Assembly: GCA_963693085.1 (NCBI GenBank)
Contig: OY856409.1
Location: forward strand, 520,005,303-520,069,302
DNA from: Alisma plantago-aquatica
Lineage: Eukaryota; Streptophyta; Magnoliopsida; Alismatales; Alismataceae
Reading direction: 5' to 3'
Length of the DNA stretch: 64,000 nt
Shown here: in pieces, positions 23,144 to 35,290 of the stretch
Layout: each line of letters starts with the position of its first letter
How positions within the stretch are numbered: the first letter of the stretch is position 1
Notes under the pieces: model-generated
What the model was told of the DNA's origin: nothing
The model's database searches: none
Seen by the model: only the letters and a program-made list of their open reading frames with translations
Translations under genes and position numbers: made by a program

Positions 23144-23870
23144 TTGTTGATCAAGATGACAAAATCACCTTTTACTAGAAATAGTGAGAGAGTGAGTGAT
23201 CTATTAGGAATCATACATACTGATGTATGTAGACCTTTTAAAATGAATGCCAAAGGCGGTTACCAATACTTCATTACCTTTACTAATGACTTCATTTGGT
23301 ATGGATATGTGTTCTTGATGAAGCACAAGTTAGAAGCCCTTGAAAGGTTAATGAAGTGCAAAACCAGCTCAAAAAAAGTATTAAAGCACTTCGATCAGAT
23401 CGATGTGGAGAATACTTAAGCCAAGAGTTTGATGTCTTTCTCCAAGACTGTGGTATTGTACCACAATGGACTCCACCTGGTACACCACATCATAATTGTA
23501 TATCAGAAAGAAGGAATCATACACTATTGGACATGGTGCGATGAATGATGAGCTATGCCAATCTTCCAACTTCCTTTTGGGGATATGCTTTGTAAACAAC
23601 CACGTTTACACTGAATCGCGTACCATCTAAATTGATTCAAAGGTCATCATATGATATATTGTCTGAGAAGCGTCCTAATATGTCTTCTATGAGGATTAGG
23701 GGATGTGAAGCCTATGTGAGAAAATAGTTTCCATAAAATATTGGACCCAAATCTTACAAATGTTATTTTGCTAAATATCCCATGAAAATTAAGGGATACT
23801 ATTTGTATGACCCATCTGACAATAAAGTAGTTGTTGCCAGGGATGCTATTTTCTAGAAAAGGAATTGATT
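23144..23870 (+). pseudogene. copia integrase core and C-terminal part, frameshifted
   Basis: Frame 23144-23419 has MTKSPFT, then LLGIIHTDV (first catalytic Asp) and GGYQYFITFTNDF. A shift near 23350-23400 leads to LRSDRCGEYLSQEF (second Asp) and TPHHNCISERRNHTLLDMVR (catalytic Glu in SERRN) in frame 23356-23544. Homology continues past a stop with SFWGYAL, FTLNRVPSK and GCEAYVRK to about 23860. The three acidic residues survive, but the frame does not. Confidence 0.85.
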
Positions 23871-23977
23871 TCCAAAGGAATTAGTGGGAGAAAAGTAGAA
23901 GTCAAAGAGGTTCAATACCAACAAGAGAACATTGAACTTGTAGAGGTACAAAAGGAACAAGAGAGTCATAAACTATT

Positions 23978-25120
23978 GTGGAATCTCAAATTCCTCATGT
24001 AACACAAGAACCTCATAGATCTAGTAGGACACAGCTTGAGCCTAAAATATTTGGATATCTTGTGACTAAAGAATGTGATGATTTGGTCATAGATGATGAC
24101 CCAAAAACCTACTTAGAAGCTATTGAGGGACCAGAGTTTGAGAAGTGGCTTGAGTCCATGAGGTCTGAGATGGACTCCATGTACACCAACAATGTATGGA
24201 CCTTGGTGGATACACCCAAAGGGCTAAAACCCATAGGGTGAAAGTGACTCTTCAAGAAGAAGACCGACATGGATGATAATGTACAAACCTATAAGGGAAA
24301 ATTGGTTTCAAAAGATTTCATACAAGTTCAAGGTGTTGACTATCACAAAAGCTTTTCAACAGTTGCCATGATAAATCCATCAATATCATGCTTGCTATTG
24401 TAGTTCATTATGACTATGAGATTTGGGAGATGGATGTTAAAACCACTTTACTTAATGGAAATCTTCTTGAGGATGTGTACATGACAAAAAATGAAGGTTG
24501 TATAGATCTAAAAGATGCATATAAAGTCTTTAAGCTATAAAGGTCATTATGGATTGAAGCAAGCATTTCAAAGCTAGAATATTCAGTTTGACAAGGCAGT
24601 CAAAGAGTTTGGCTTAGTCAAAATTAAGAAGAACCTTGTGTATACAAGAAGGTTAGTGGTAGCATAGTTGTATTCCTCATATTTTATGTAGATGACATAC
24701 TATTGATGGGGAATGAGATACCTACCCTACTAATGGTAAAGAAATGGCTAGGAAGTACCTTCTCCATGAAGTATGTAGGAAAAAAATCCTATATCTTAGG
24801 AACCAAGATCTATAGAGATAGATATAGAAGGCTTCTTGGCCTAAAATAGAGTACATACATTATCAATGTGATGAAAAGGTTTAGCATGTAGGACTTGAAG
24901 AGAGGAAATTTTGCATGTCCCACAAAATTAGCCTCTCTAGAGCCTAGTGTCCTAGTTCTTGTGAATAATAGGAACACATGAGTAAGATGCCATATGCATA
25001 CACAATTCAATCTATCATGTATGCAATGATATATACTCATCTCGATGTCTTGTATGCTTTGAGCAAGACAAGAAGGTATTAGTTAGATCCTAATGAAGGT
25101 CACAAGACTGTCATAAAAAC
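23978..25120 (+). pseudogene. copia reverse transcriptase, broken
   Basis: Starts with a linker/RT frame at 23978-24241 (EGPEFEKWLESMRSEMDSM, NNVWTLVD). After stops come LFKKKTD, YKGKLVSKDF and QGVDYHKSFS (about 24250-24355). The polymerase active site is preserved as FYVDD (Y-V-D-D at 24685-24696), followed by ILLMGNE and FSMKYVG. Multiple stops follow to 25120. Confidence 0.85.
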
Positions 25121-25126
25121 ATTCTT

Positions 25127-25662
25127 ATGTACTTGAAAAGAACTAATGATCAATTCCTTTTTTATGACAGTGAGGAATATTTGTGTGTAAAGGGTTACAT
25201 CGATGCAATCTTCCAAACTGACACAAATGATTCCCCAAAGCAATCCAGATTTGCATTTTGCCTTAACAATGTAGTTGTGAGTTGGAAAATTTCCAAGCAA
25301 GAGACAATTGCTGATTCTACAATGGAAGACAAGTACATTGCTGCCTCAAGGGAAGCTGTTTGGATCAAGAAGTTTATCAATGAACTTGGTGTGGTTCCAA
25401 GCATTAGTAATGAAGTAGAGTTGTAATATGAAATAATGGATCTATTGCACAAGACAAGGAACCTAGATCAGATTAGTGTTCCAAGCATATACTTTTGCAC
25501 TTCTGTTTCATATGAGGGATTGTAAAGTGAGGAGATGTGAAGATTTGTAGAGTGCCAACTGAAAGCAATATTGCTGACCCAATAACAAAAGCACTTTCAC
25601 AACAAATGCATGATGGTAATGTTAGATCTCTTGGGATACAATTCATGGATGGTTATCTCCAA
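25127..25662 (+). pseudogene. copia RNase H and C-terminal tail
   Basis: Frame 25127-25426 encodes the RNase H region: KGYIDAIFQTD (the family has GYxDADW, so one acidic residue has changed), VVSWKISKQETIADSTMEDKY and AVWIKKFI. The end of the polyprotein, NIADPITKALSQQMHD and LGIQFM, lies in a second frame (25537 to about 25662). It abuts the purine tract and the 3' LTR. Confidence 0.85.
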
Positions 25663-25677
25663 GTGAAAGTGGGAGTT
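25660..25677 (+). other. polypurine tract
   Basis: AAGTGAAAGTGGGAG immediately before the 3' LTR, the expected priming site for plus-strand DNA synthesis. Confidence 0.7.
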
Positions 25678-27504
25678 TATTGGTATGTTTGCCCAGAGAG
25701 CAAGTCATATGACGATTGTAATGTGGCATAATGTAATTGATTTGATAATAATAAAGGAAACTCCATCTATTCTATTTTGTTTAGTTATGAGATAATGATA
25801 TAACATGATAGATGTCTAGAGAATGATATTACTCGATGACATATGTCTTCATGTTTAGGACCTGAACAACAAGATCAAAAGTGTGATAAGAGTACATACA
25901 TTCTTATTATGTCCCTAGTCAGATATTATCATGGAAGCAAAATAGATGACAATAATACATAAGACTGGAATGTGTATTGACTGATGACAGAGCTTCATTA
26001 GTCATGATATTGGATATCGAGTCAAACACATAGGTACTTGTTAGAGAATAGTGTACTAAATAGACCCACCTTGAGAGTGATATATGGAACTATAGAATGG
26101 TAGTCAAAATCATCTCCCAAAGTGATAGTGGTGATTGTGGTTCTTAGACCTGAAGTTGCTACACTTGTCACATGTCGTTCGACGAACTTTGACACCATTC
26201 AATGTGACCTTGAATAAGGGTTGTCATAAAGTTGCTACTCGGGTATGTTGTGACACATCGAGATTGATTGTGAATGATGTAGATGGGATTTGTCCCTCCT
26301 ACAGGAGATGATATCCTAGCCACTTGATAAGAGAGACTAGAAAATGCATGGCCATGCTCATGTGAGTCCATACGTGATATGTGAGATCACATATATCTTA
26401 TCAGTTTGCTCTAGTTTTTAAAACATAGATTGAGTATTAATAGGATGATGATTCCATGCCTTACATTCAATCTGGGTATCAGTGACAAAGGAACTATATG
26501 ATCATGACAACACTAGTCATGAATTATAGGTTGAAGTTGTCTCCAACTTTCTAGTTACTTGGATAGTAATGATGTGTTTCTAGATACCGATCATTATTTG
26601 TGATGGCATAATCTGGTTATGGACATTCACTACCAATGTAATATGGGACCGATAGGGTCACATGCATAGGATGCACTTGGAATAGGAGTTTACTCATGGA
26701 TAAGATTTAACTTGGTTACTAAATGTATTTAGGAATCAAATTTAGCAGAACTGGCTACGAGTTGATTGACTGGGAAATCTGGTCGATTGTCTGATGTGTC
26801 AGTTGATCAAATGGATGTGAAACAACCAGTTTTGAGTGGGTCAAATGATTAATTATTTTCATTAATTATCACACTGAAATCTAATGTGATTGTTCCATTG
26901 AACACATGCCCCTTAATCGACTAGAGTGTCCAGTAGATCGACTGGGCATGCACAGTAGCTGCCAAGCCATGAGATCTGGCCTTTAGTATTCCCTATTTTT
27001 AGAAACCCTAGCCCATCTAATCCTATATAAAGAGGGAGTAGACAAGGATCTAGACACACCATTTTTCAACATTGCAGTAATGTGAGAGCCTGAGCAGTCT
27101 TACCCATAGGAAGAGAGAGCAAGGGGAAATGAATTTGATGCTAGAAGGTTGACAATGGAAGGACAAGTACTTCTTGTTGGCTTGGGAAGCGTGACATGGA
27201 GTTCTTGGTGGTTTACGTGGACTACATAGAGGTATTGAAGCTGTTGTTGCACACTAGGAGGATAGTGTCAGCCGCCATACATGGTTGTCATATCAACATG
27301 ATGTTATTGACTACCATCCTTGTGTTGCTTGTGAAGGAAGCATACCTGTACAAGGATTGTCGCTGGACTCACTCCAGTACCAGGTATATGCCTTGTGCCT
27401 TCCTTCCCATTTCATAGTTGTTAAAACAATCCCCTAGTTATAGGGAATATGGTAAAGAATTTTTTTTGTTTCCGCTGCCATAACTAACACTATATTTCCC
27501 TACA
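25678..27504 (+). repeat. 3' LTR of copia element
   Basis: Begins TATTGGTATG (TG mutated to TA) and ends CCCTACA. It aligns along its length with 18587-20396, with scattered substitutions and small indels. It is followed by target duplicate GACCT. Confidence 0.9.
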
Positions 27505-30500
27505 GACCTCCTAATTTGTCTCTATGGGGATTATACAAGTTTATCGATGAATGTTTTTGAGATATTTGTTCTATTATGACAATAAAGAGGAAGGCCTAAG
27601 TGGATGTCATGTTTTCTGTCCTCATTTTGGATCTGTGGGGGTGTCTACAAGTTTATCTAGGAAGCCTTTTCAAATATCTATTGATTTAAGTTCATATTAT
27701 TTTTCTTAGACAACATATGGTCAAGGGGATGGCGAACCATGGTGATTAAAGGGAAGGGAGAGGGTTGTTCTTCTTTATCTGGATGCTGGTGGAGGAAGAA
27801 TGTGGGTGATGTATCATGGATTTTAAGGTCTATCAAGGTGATAGGAGAGATTACATGTATTTTTTGTATGAATTTTGTTATGAAGAGGTTAGAGAGGGCT
27901 GCGTGGAAAGAACAATGTGTGTAGTCTGAGCTTGTGTATAGGTGGAGAGGGTGTCAAGTAGAAGTGTATGGGGATTTATGGTTAGAGGGGATGTTGGTTT
28001 AATTGTGGTGTTAGGAATATATAGATGTGTGTCATCTGTAGGGGTCAGAGATGAAGGAAATGCAAGTGCATTTATTTCTTTGATCTCTAGTGAATCATGT
28101 GGTTTTGGTGTATTGGTAACATCCAATCAAAGCTTTTAGCATGTGGCCTTTGGATTGAGAAAGGGGTTGGGGGGAACTGATGGACATTTGTATGTATGGA
28201 ACATTGAATTGGCAACATGGATGTGTTTAGAGTGCCTGTATGAGTCTTATTAGAGGATCCTATAAATCTAGTGTGATTATTGTATGGCTAGTAGTAGAAT
28301 AAAGGTCTTGGGAGTGTATATGGTCAATGGGTATGTAAGGGGTCTAGATAAAAAAAATGGGTAATTAGTGTGTTATTTATTCCTAAGTTCTTTTAAGGGT
28401 TTTTAATTAGGTTTAAAGGGGATATTGACTTTTTATAGGTTGTGGAAGGGCCTTGATTTGTTAGGCAAAAGTGTTATGGATCTAATTGTATAAGGTATAG
28501 GATTTGAAGATGGTATCTGGTTGAACTTGTGTAGAGGTTTGGTTTTTCTAAGACTACTACAAAAATTGGATCTTATGAAGGCATGGTTGCATGATGACCA
28601 TTATAGCAAAATCCCCAAAATGAAAATTATTAAAATGAGCCCCTAATCTGTGGTAACAATGAGGGCATGGAGAAAATGAGCAAGATTTTCGTTTTCAATC
28701 AACTAGGGGTGGTCAATTTGAGGTTGTGATGACATACAAAGATGCTTTAAAACATCACTTAATGTTGGAAAAATGATTAAACTATTACCTTTCAATGCTT
28801 TTAAGGAGGGGATAATTTGATAGGGGATGGAAGTGATGTCAAATAGTCATCACTAGAGAAGGGGATTACAATTATGTTAGCTTTATTTGGCTTAATGATT
28901 GAAGACACATGTTGAGAAACACTAGGGTCTGAGGCATACATAAATAGGGGAATAAAGTTTTGATTACTGATGGAACATCACACTATAATGGGAATGATGT
29001 ACTCTTCCTCATTATCCAAGTATGGATCCTTTATTTCCAACTCATTCATTGAGGAATTCTTATCATCATAAGAGAGAATTGGTTTACCAAGGCTTATGGA
29101 GTTGAAAATATGGGTGTGTGGATTGTATATCCTATATCATGACTCAAGTCCTAAGTGATACTGAAAGATATGTCTATTATGAGGAAGAATCCATTTTGGA
29201 TGAACAAGGCTCCCACAGGGTCCACTCATCAATCAATGTAGGTGAAGTGACATAATTATTAAGTTGTATGATGATAAAATAGGTGAAACATTCATAATAA
29301 AGGGTGACTCACCATTGTTCTTGTCTAGGGACCATGTCACACCAGCAATGGGGGAAGATGAAAGATCTTTTGAGAGGCCAATGTTTGTAATATTGGAGGT
29401 GGAAAGATCATGGTTGGTGATGTAACATGTTTCTTGGGTCTATTAAGGAGTTGATGCTATTTTTGGAGAGAGAAAGAAATAGAGTTTAGTGTCAATAGGA
29501 TGAGGGTGAAGTGTGATGGTCTACATTTGTGATGAAGTGTGAAGTATGATGTAGTTTCTACTACAAACTTTGGGAAGTTTTTTTCCTAAGAGAGGTTGAG
29601 ATAAAGGCAGATAAGCCAAAAACAACATTAATGCCGGTTTGATAACAGTCTTGTCTTGGATGAGAAAGGCTTAGAGGATGAGGAAAAAACATGATGCCTT
29701 ATGTAGGGTATTGGTAAGGTAGAGTGACACAATGAGTGTGAAGATGGTTAGTATTAATGCTGATAGGAAATGAGGCAATATACTAGAGAAGCTTATTTGG
29801 TGTTATTAAATATAAATCACTTACTAGTAATATGGAGGGAAAAGAATGATATTTTAAAGCTCTTGTAGGGTAGGGGGAGCTCCTCAATCATCATGAAAGT
29901 CTTCAATCATGCATGGTGATGAAACTATCAAGGTTGTAGAAAAAAATGTAGAAGAGAGCCATGATGACATGGTGATTCTACCATATCTTCAGTAGTCAGC
30001 TATAGAAAGAGTGATAACTCTATGTTTTTCATTTAAAGAAATAATATTTTAATGGATAGCCCATTTGCAAGAGGCCAATTGTTGTTGATCAAGCTATACT
30101 AGAAATAATAGTTCCAATTCTTATAATGAGATTTTACAGAAGAATGTAGTTTTAATTCATCATGGTTTTATTCCTAACTATTTGAAACTATCAATATCAT
30201 ATGAATCATTATAATCTTACTCTATGAATTGATTTGTTGAATCAATATGAGGATATACAAGTTACTTTTACATGCTTCACTCCATACATGTGTATTTTTG
30301 TTATAAGGAAGTGAATTGTCAAAACTTAATTTAAAACTATTGAGATTCAATCTATCTTCCCCACTCCCTCAATATCCTTGTTATAAACTAGGATCTAAGC
30401 TTATTATCTAAAGGATATCCCCGTATTCTTTATCCATGGATTGTGGTATTTAGTGCAAATCACTATTCACTTAATGAGTTATGATTATGTGCAACCTAGA

Positions 30501-30741
30501 CATGAATATCAGTAAGTAATAGATAAGACATGTTGAATAGTAGTATATCGAGTTATAGATATACTAAGACAATGGACCATGCTACTCAAGATAAAAAATA
30601 ATGTATATAATAACATCAATAATAATATAATAATAAATAATGGTAATAATAGTTATAATATTATTTATATTTATCATCACACTCATAATAAAACCATAAA
30701 AATAATATTAGTGATAAGTTTTGAATTTTATGATATTGGAG
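27505..30741. other. unassigned 3.2 kb; no gene recognised
   Basis: Before the copia element inserted, this was continuous with 12126-18586. The plus strand is unusually G-rich and C-poor at 27600-28560. Short frames exist on both strands (27739-27924, 27942-28139), but none resembles a family I know. The composition suggests an old, deaminated repeat rather than a gene. Confidence 0.4.
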
Positions 30742-30894
30742 TGTTAAGTATTTCTTATTGCTTTGTTATGTGTTGGTCTTTGTTTAGTCCCATATATAAC
30801 ATATAATTAGAAGTTGTGGATGTCATTACTCCTCATAAAATCATGTATATGCTCTCATGTTAATCATCAAGTAATAATTCTCACTTATTCTACA
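30742..30894 (+). repeat. 5' LTR of outer copia element, with degenerate primer-binding site after it
   Basis: Starts TGTTAAGTATTTC and ends TTATTCTACA; the next bases, ATTTATCAGACTC, resemble a decayed initiator-Met primer-binding site. It aligns with 54804-54960. Confidence 0.5.
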
Positions 30895-31129
30895 ATTTAT
30901 CAGACTCTTGACCCCTCATCTCTCCTTTTTATATCTTATTTTTCTTATTCTTTTGTTACATTAATGTACTACTATGACACTCTAATGAACTATAGAATGA
31001 ACATGACATTTACCATCCTCTAGTTTTATATTTCATAAGATCAAATATAAACATGAAGCTATGCGCTCAACACAATTTATTTTTGTCATTGGAATTGAAA
31101 TTAATTAATCATATCTAGGATTAGCTAAT

Positions 31130-31462
31130 AACATATGAGAATATTCTTTCACCTGAGTAGATTTTTGCCCAAATTTCTTGCAACCATGACTCGCCCCCTT
31201 TTCTTGACACCTCATCTTTAGTCGGACCAAAGGATATGGTCAAGATGGTTGTATTGACAGGGGGAGAGGTCAAGGTCATCATCGTGGAGCTGGCACTAGT
31301 GGATGTGACCATTCCTTTTGTGAAAATTTCCATACGACTCATCCTCGTGACATTGTTGGATAAAATTTGGGTATAATTGTGAAGGTCCCACTCTGAATGT
31401 TGCTTTTGTTGATTCAGGTGCTGATGATTGTTTAGATGTGTTAATTGCAAATAAAGAATAAT
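31130..31462 (+). pseudogene. outer copia gag C-terminus, zinc-knuckle-like, degenerate
   Basis: The plus-strand translation shows a Gly/Arg-rich stretch (RGRGQGHHRG, about 31262-31291) followed by a decayed Cys/His cluster (CDHSFCENFHTTHPRD, about 31304-31351). This resembles the RGRG plus CCHC pattern of plant copia gag. It ends where the minus-strand Sirevirus is inserted; protease homology resumes just beyond that insertion. Confidence 0.4.
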
Positions 31463-33170
31463 TGTTGGATCCTAGTATGGGTGATTGGATTGTCTAGAGG
31501 GGGAGCTAAATACACTTAAATAAAATTCATTATACCTTTAAGATATATCACAAGATAAAGTTTCTAATATTAGAAAACTAAAACATACATAGAAAGGATG
31601 AGAGAGATTGAACATGCACCAATTGATAAGCTATGTAGAGTACTTCAAACTAGAAGTATGTTAGTCCACTACCTATAGAGGTCAACCTCTAGGATTTCTT
31701 AAACATGTCTACTCCTTATATTCACTTATAAGAGTAACAACATATGACCTTCCTTTTTCAGGACAAGGATACCCTACCAAAGGACTTACTTATCCAACCA
31801 AGAGTATTCTACCTCACCAAGGACTTACCCACTTTTTAAGGAGTCTTCTACCTTCACCAAGGACTTACCCACTCTTACACAAGTCCTCAGCCTTTGAGGA
31901 ATCACCCACTCTTCTTAGATCTTCTGCCTTTGACTTCACCTTCGCCAAGGAGAAGCTTTCACCCAAGGACTTACCCACTTGAGAAAGGAGTCTTCTGCCT
32001 TCACCAAGGTCTTACCCACTCTTGCTCCAAGTCTTCAGCCTTGTTATTCACCAAGGGACTCCTTCCCTTGTTCTTCTTCACATGTCTTAGCCAACAGAGA
32101 GAATCTTTATCTTCATAGTTGAAATGAGAGATTGGAAGGTAGTGGAAGTGAGATCCTCACAAGATATACATGTAGGAATAACTCTGTTACAAATATCCTA
32201 CTCACTCTAATAGATGGTGCAAGTGATTAAGCTTAGAGAGAGAGAGGAGGCCATTTCTGCATAAAAAATACTAGTCTTGCATCAAAATATGACAATGGAG
32301 AAAAATCTACATAGAATCCAAGGATGCTCCAATTTCTACATACAACGTAGCTCTATATATCCTGCATTACAATGCTAAGCAAGAAAATCAAGATAGTAGA
32401 TATGCCAGTCAAGGAATAAGATTGAGCAAGTATTAAACAAGATACACGCATAGCATATAGTTAAATACTACTTGATGAAAATATAAACAAGGCAAGAACT
32501 ACATGTATATGAACTACTATTAGATATTATCACAAGTTAGGACTATTGGTAAGATCTAGACCATAGTAAGAGATGCGTAAGATTAATCAAGCTATGAGTA
32601 AATGTAGATAAATATCCATACAAAGGAATGAGCAAGTCAAGAAGCATGAATGGATATTACTCAATAGAAAATATGCATCATTACCAAAAGACGATTACCA
32701 CTAAGAACCTCAAGGTTGTATCAATATATACTACTAGATAGATGTAGCAAGTTATAGAATGATGGAAGCAATTTAAGACACAACCAAGAGATCCAAATAT
32801 ATCATCATCAAACCTGCATAACAACTCAAGACAAGTAATTTCAAGATATAGGAATACTACTTGTGGGATATCAAAATATAACAATTAGAAAGATAGAGTT
32901 GTAAGAAAGATAAGCAGTTTTAAAGCAAGGCAATGTGCATATATAAAGATACCAAGAGAATGCTAAAGAATAAGGCTAATGGTTGAGAAAGTCTAGTTGA
33001 GAGGGAAATTCTCATCCAAAAAGACAATTGTATATTCTGTGCATAGTGCTATCAATTGAGTTACTGACATGACGAACTCGATCGACAACAACTATTGGCA
33101 ACACCCGTTGGTGCCTATCGATCGAGTTTCTATCAAGACAAACTCGACCGACAAAGCTGCTGTCAAACAT
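31463..33170 (-). repeat. partial, rearranged 3' LTR of the Sirevirus
   Basis: From 31463 (TGTTGGATCC on plus) to about 32245 it aligns with 35291-36085, including the repeated CCAAGGACTTACCCACT unit at 31790-32020. Unrelated sequence follows (about 32250-33040), then two hairpin-like motifs at 33056-33165 that match the LTR hairpin cluster. The outer end (GAGTCAACA) is absent, so U3 is incomplete. Confidence 0.6.
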
Positions 33171-33176
33171 CACACA

Positions 33177-33201
33177 TACACACACAAACACACACAAATA
33201 T

Positions 33202-33262
<61 letters not shown>
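33177..33262. repeat. (CA)n-(TA)n microsatellite
   Basis: CACACA repeats run into TATATA repeats with no interruption. A second (TA)n run lies at about 33553-33588. Reading frames over these are artefacts. Confidence 0.95.
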
Positions 33263-33267
<5 letters not shown>

Positions 33268-33551
33268 ACACATCTAGAGGCATGATACAAATATAAACCA
33301 TATCCAAGCATGTGTAGGCAAGTTGGTAATGCACTACGAAAGCATTAGAAATAGTTTTTGAGAAAGAGTGAGAAGAGAATCACAAATCCCACTTTTGACT
33401 AAAAAACCATATGCATAGTGCACTAACTTGACAAAAACAAGATAGGATTGGATATGAGCAAGAAAACCTTTACCTCTGTTCTTACCATTTCTTTTCCACA
33501 TTTTGCGACCCCATACACATCTCACCTTTCTTATTTTATGTGGATTGAGAT

Positions 33552-33593
<42 letters not shown>

Positions 33594-33739
33594 CACATAC
33601 AATTCAAATAGCTCACGTCAATCCATTAGCAAGTGACCTATAAGAAGAAAGATGAAATGGTCCCTAATCATGTTTTTGGGTCCGGAGGGGTTAGCTTAGC
33701 AACCCAATTCCTATTACTCTTGGGTGGTTTCCTAAAAGA

Positions 33740-34370
33740 TTAACAATTAGAATAATTTCCAAAATCATTGAAATAGTTGCATGTGCCCATATCCTTGGAA
33801 CTAGAGGGTTCTCCATGAAATATTGGAGGTCCTTTACCTTTGTTGTTACTTTGGTTACCATCACACCCTAAACCATGTCTACCAATTGTTTTAGTAGTAT
33901 GGTGTAGGATATCATTGAATTTCCTTTTACCAACTAATAATCTTTGCAAAGAAAATCTCAAATTGTGATTATCATGCATAAAAGAAGTAATACTTGAAGA
34001 CAAATGATTGTTATTATCTCTAGAATGCAAACAATCAGCTATTTCTACATGCAAATTATCAAAAAATCTATCAAGCTTTTTCTTTTTGTTTTTAGAAGAC
34101 TTAAGAGAGGAATGAGTAGCATTAATGATAGAAATTAAAGGTTGTATGAAGAGTTTAGTTTTACCTCATTTGCGTCTTCATTTGTTGAAGCCATAAGAGC
34201 AAAGTGACATTCTCCTTCATTACTATAGATTAAGCTAGATCCTCCACTTGATTCTTCACTTGATCTTGAGTTGGAGAAGTCACTTGAGCTTGATTTGGAG
34301 GAGTCACTTGAGCTTGATTTGGATGAGTCACTTGAGTTTTTGTGCTATTTATCCTTCTTCTTGTACTTCT
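33740..34370 (-). pseudogene. Sirevirus gag, C-terminal coiled-coil part
   Basis: On the minus strand, 34370-34190 encodes a Ser/Asp-rich stretch with repeated SSSSDSSKS phrases, followed by EGECHFALMAS. Frame 34054-33740 contains RFSLQRLLVGKRKFNDIL and RHGLGCDG. This matches the LQRFxxGKxxLDxIL...GLGY tail typical of Sirevirus gag. Frameshifts separate it from the upstream gag frame. Confidence 0.65.
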
Positions 34371-34381
34371 CTTATCTTCTC

Positions 34382-35242
34382 TTATGATGAAGGGTCTTTT
34401 TGCCTTGTAGAAAATCTATTTGAAATGGCCTTTCTTTCCACACTTGAGGCACCAGATGGAGGAGGAAGGTCTGCCTTTGAAGAGTCTACCCTTTGAGTAC
34501 ATGGTATCTTCTTCAACTTGAGAGGATGGAGAGGCTTGACCAAAATAGCTTCAATTTGATCCTTGATTTTATCCTTCTTCATTCTTTTTATCTCTTTCTC
34601 ATCTTGTCTTTCAACTTCTTCTCTCTTATCAAGTGTGACTTCATGGGCTTGTAGATTTCCAATGAGATCTTTAATAGGAGTATCACCACGAGACTTTACC
34701 TTTTTAATGGAAGTCAACTTGGGTTCCCATCTCTTGGGGAGATTTCTAAGGATCTTTGAGTTGATCTCTCCTCTACTCATAGGATGACCGAGAACCACAA
34801 GACCATTCACAATGTTGTTGAGACTTGAGTACATGTTGGCTGTATTCTCCTCCTTTCCCATCTTGAAGTTCTCAAGAAGCCCTTTGAGCACGTAGACTTT
34901 GCTTTCCTTCACTCATTGAGTCCCCTCATAAGTGATGCATAGCTTTTTCCATACCTCATAGACCATCTCACAAGAAGAAATCCGGTTGAACTCGGTGAGG
35001 GTCATGGTGGAATAGAGGATGTTGATGACTCTTGCATTCAATGTGGCTTTCTTCATGGTAGATTCATACCATTCTTCCATCCTTTTCTGTAGTAGCTTGT
35101 ATGTCTGGTCCACCATTTTCCATAGCTCTAGACTTTCTCCTTGGAGGTGGAATTGAAGCCTTCTCTTCCAATAGATAAAGTTACTCCCATAAAAGATTGG
35201 AAGGTTGACAAAGAATCTCCCATCTTGGTAATCACCCATCAT
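34382..35242 (-). pseudogene. Sirevirus gag (DUF4219/UBN2), one stop between halves
   Basis: Two adjoining minus-strand frames, 35242-34913 and 34912-34382, read as one gag with a single stop at 34913-34915. The first holds FYGSNFIYWKRRLQFHLQ and MVYEVWKKLCITYEGT. The second holds KESKVYVLKGLLENFKM, SRGEINSKILRNLPKRWEPK and IGNLQAHEVTLD. These are standard plant copia gag segments, closest in style to Sirevirus gag, which forms the particle shell. The start Met lies about 30 bases after the primer-binding site. Confidence 0.85.
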
Positions 35243-35273
35243 CTCCTACTTGTGGAAGTATGCTTGGAGAAGA

Positions 35274-35288
35274 CCCACTCTAATACAA
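35274..35288 (-). other. primer-binding site of the Sirevirus
   Basis: The minus strand reads TTGTATTAGAGTGGG next to the LTR, a decayed form of TGGTATCAGAGC complementary to initiator tRNA-Met. This fixes the element's orientation. Confidence 0.7.
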
Positions 35289-35290
35289 CT

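Larger units (their letters stand above)
18587..27504 (+). mobile_element. complete but defective Ty1/copia retrotransposon, 8.9 kb
   Basis: Two LTRs (18587-20396 and 25678-27504) flank a gag-pol interior with gag, protease, integrase, RT and RNase H in copia order. The direct repeat GACCT lies at 18582-18586 and 27505-27509, a perfect 5 bp target duplication. A primer-binding site follows the 5' LTR and a purine tract precedes the 3' LTR. The polyprotein resembles the TNT1-94-like plant copia group. The two LTRs differ by roughly one base in eight over the first 185 bases by eye, so the insertion is old. Many stops and frameshifts make it non-functional. Confidence 0.95.

Noticed and set aside
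28560..28575. CTACTACAAAAATTGG as another CACTA terminus
   Set aside because: A single short match with no partner end or subterminal repeats.
31894..32118. Plus-strand frames across the Sirevirus LTR (also 35594-35899)
   Set aside because: They read through the tandem CCAAGGACTTACCCACT units on the strand opposite to the element; no protein family is involved.
33069..33296. Reading frames rich in Thr-His and Ile-Tyr repeats
   Set aside because: They are translations of the (CA)n-(TA)n microsatellite.
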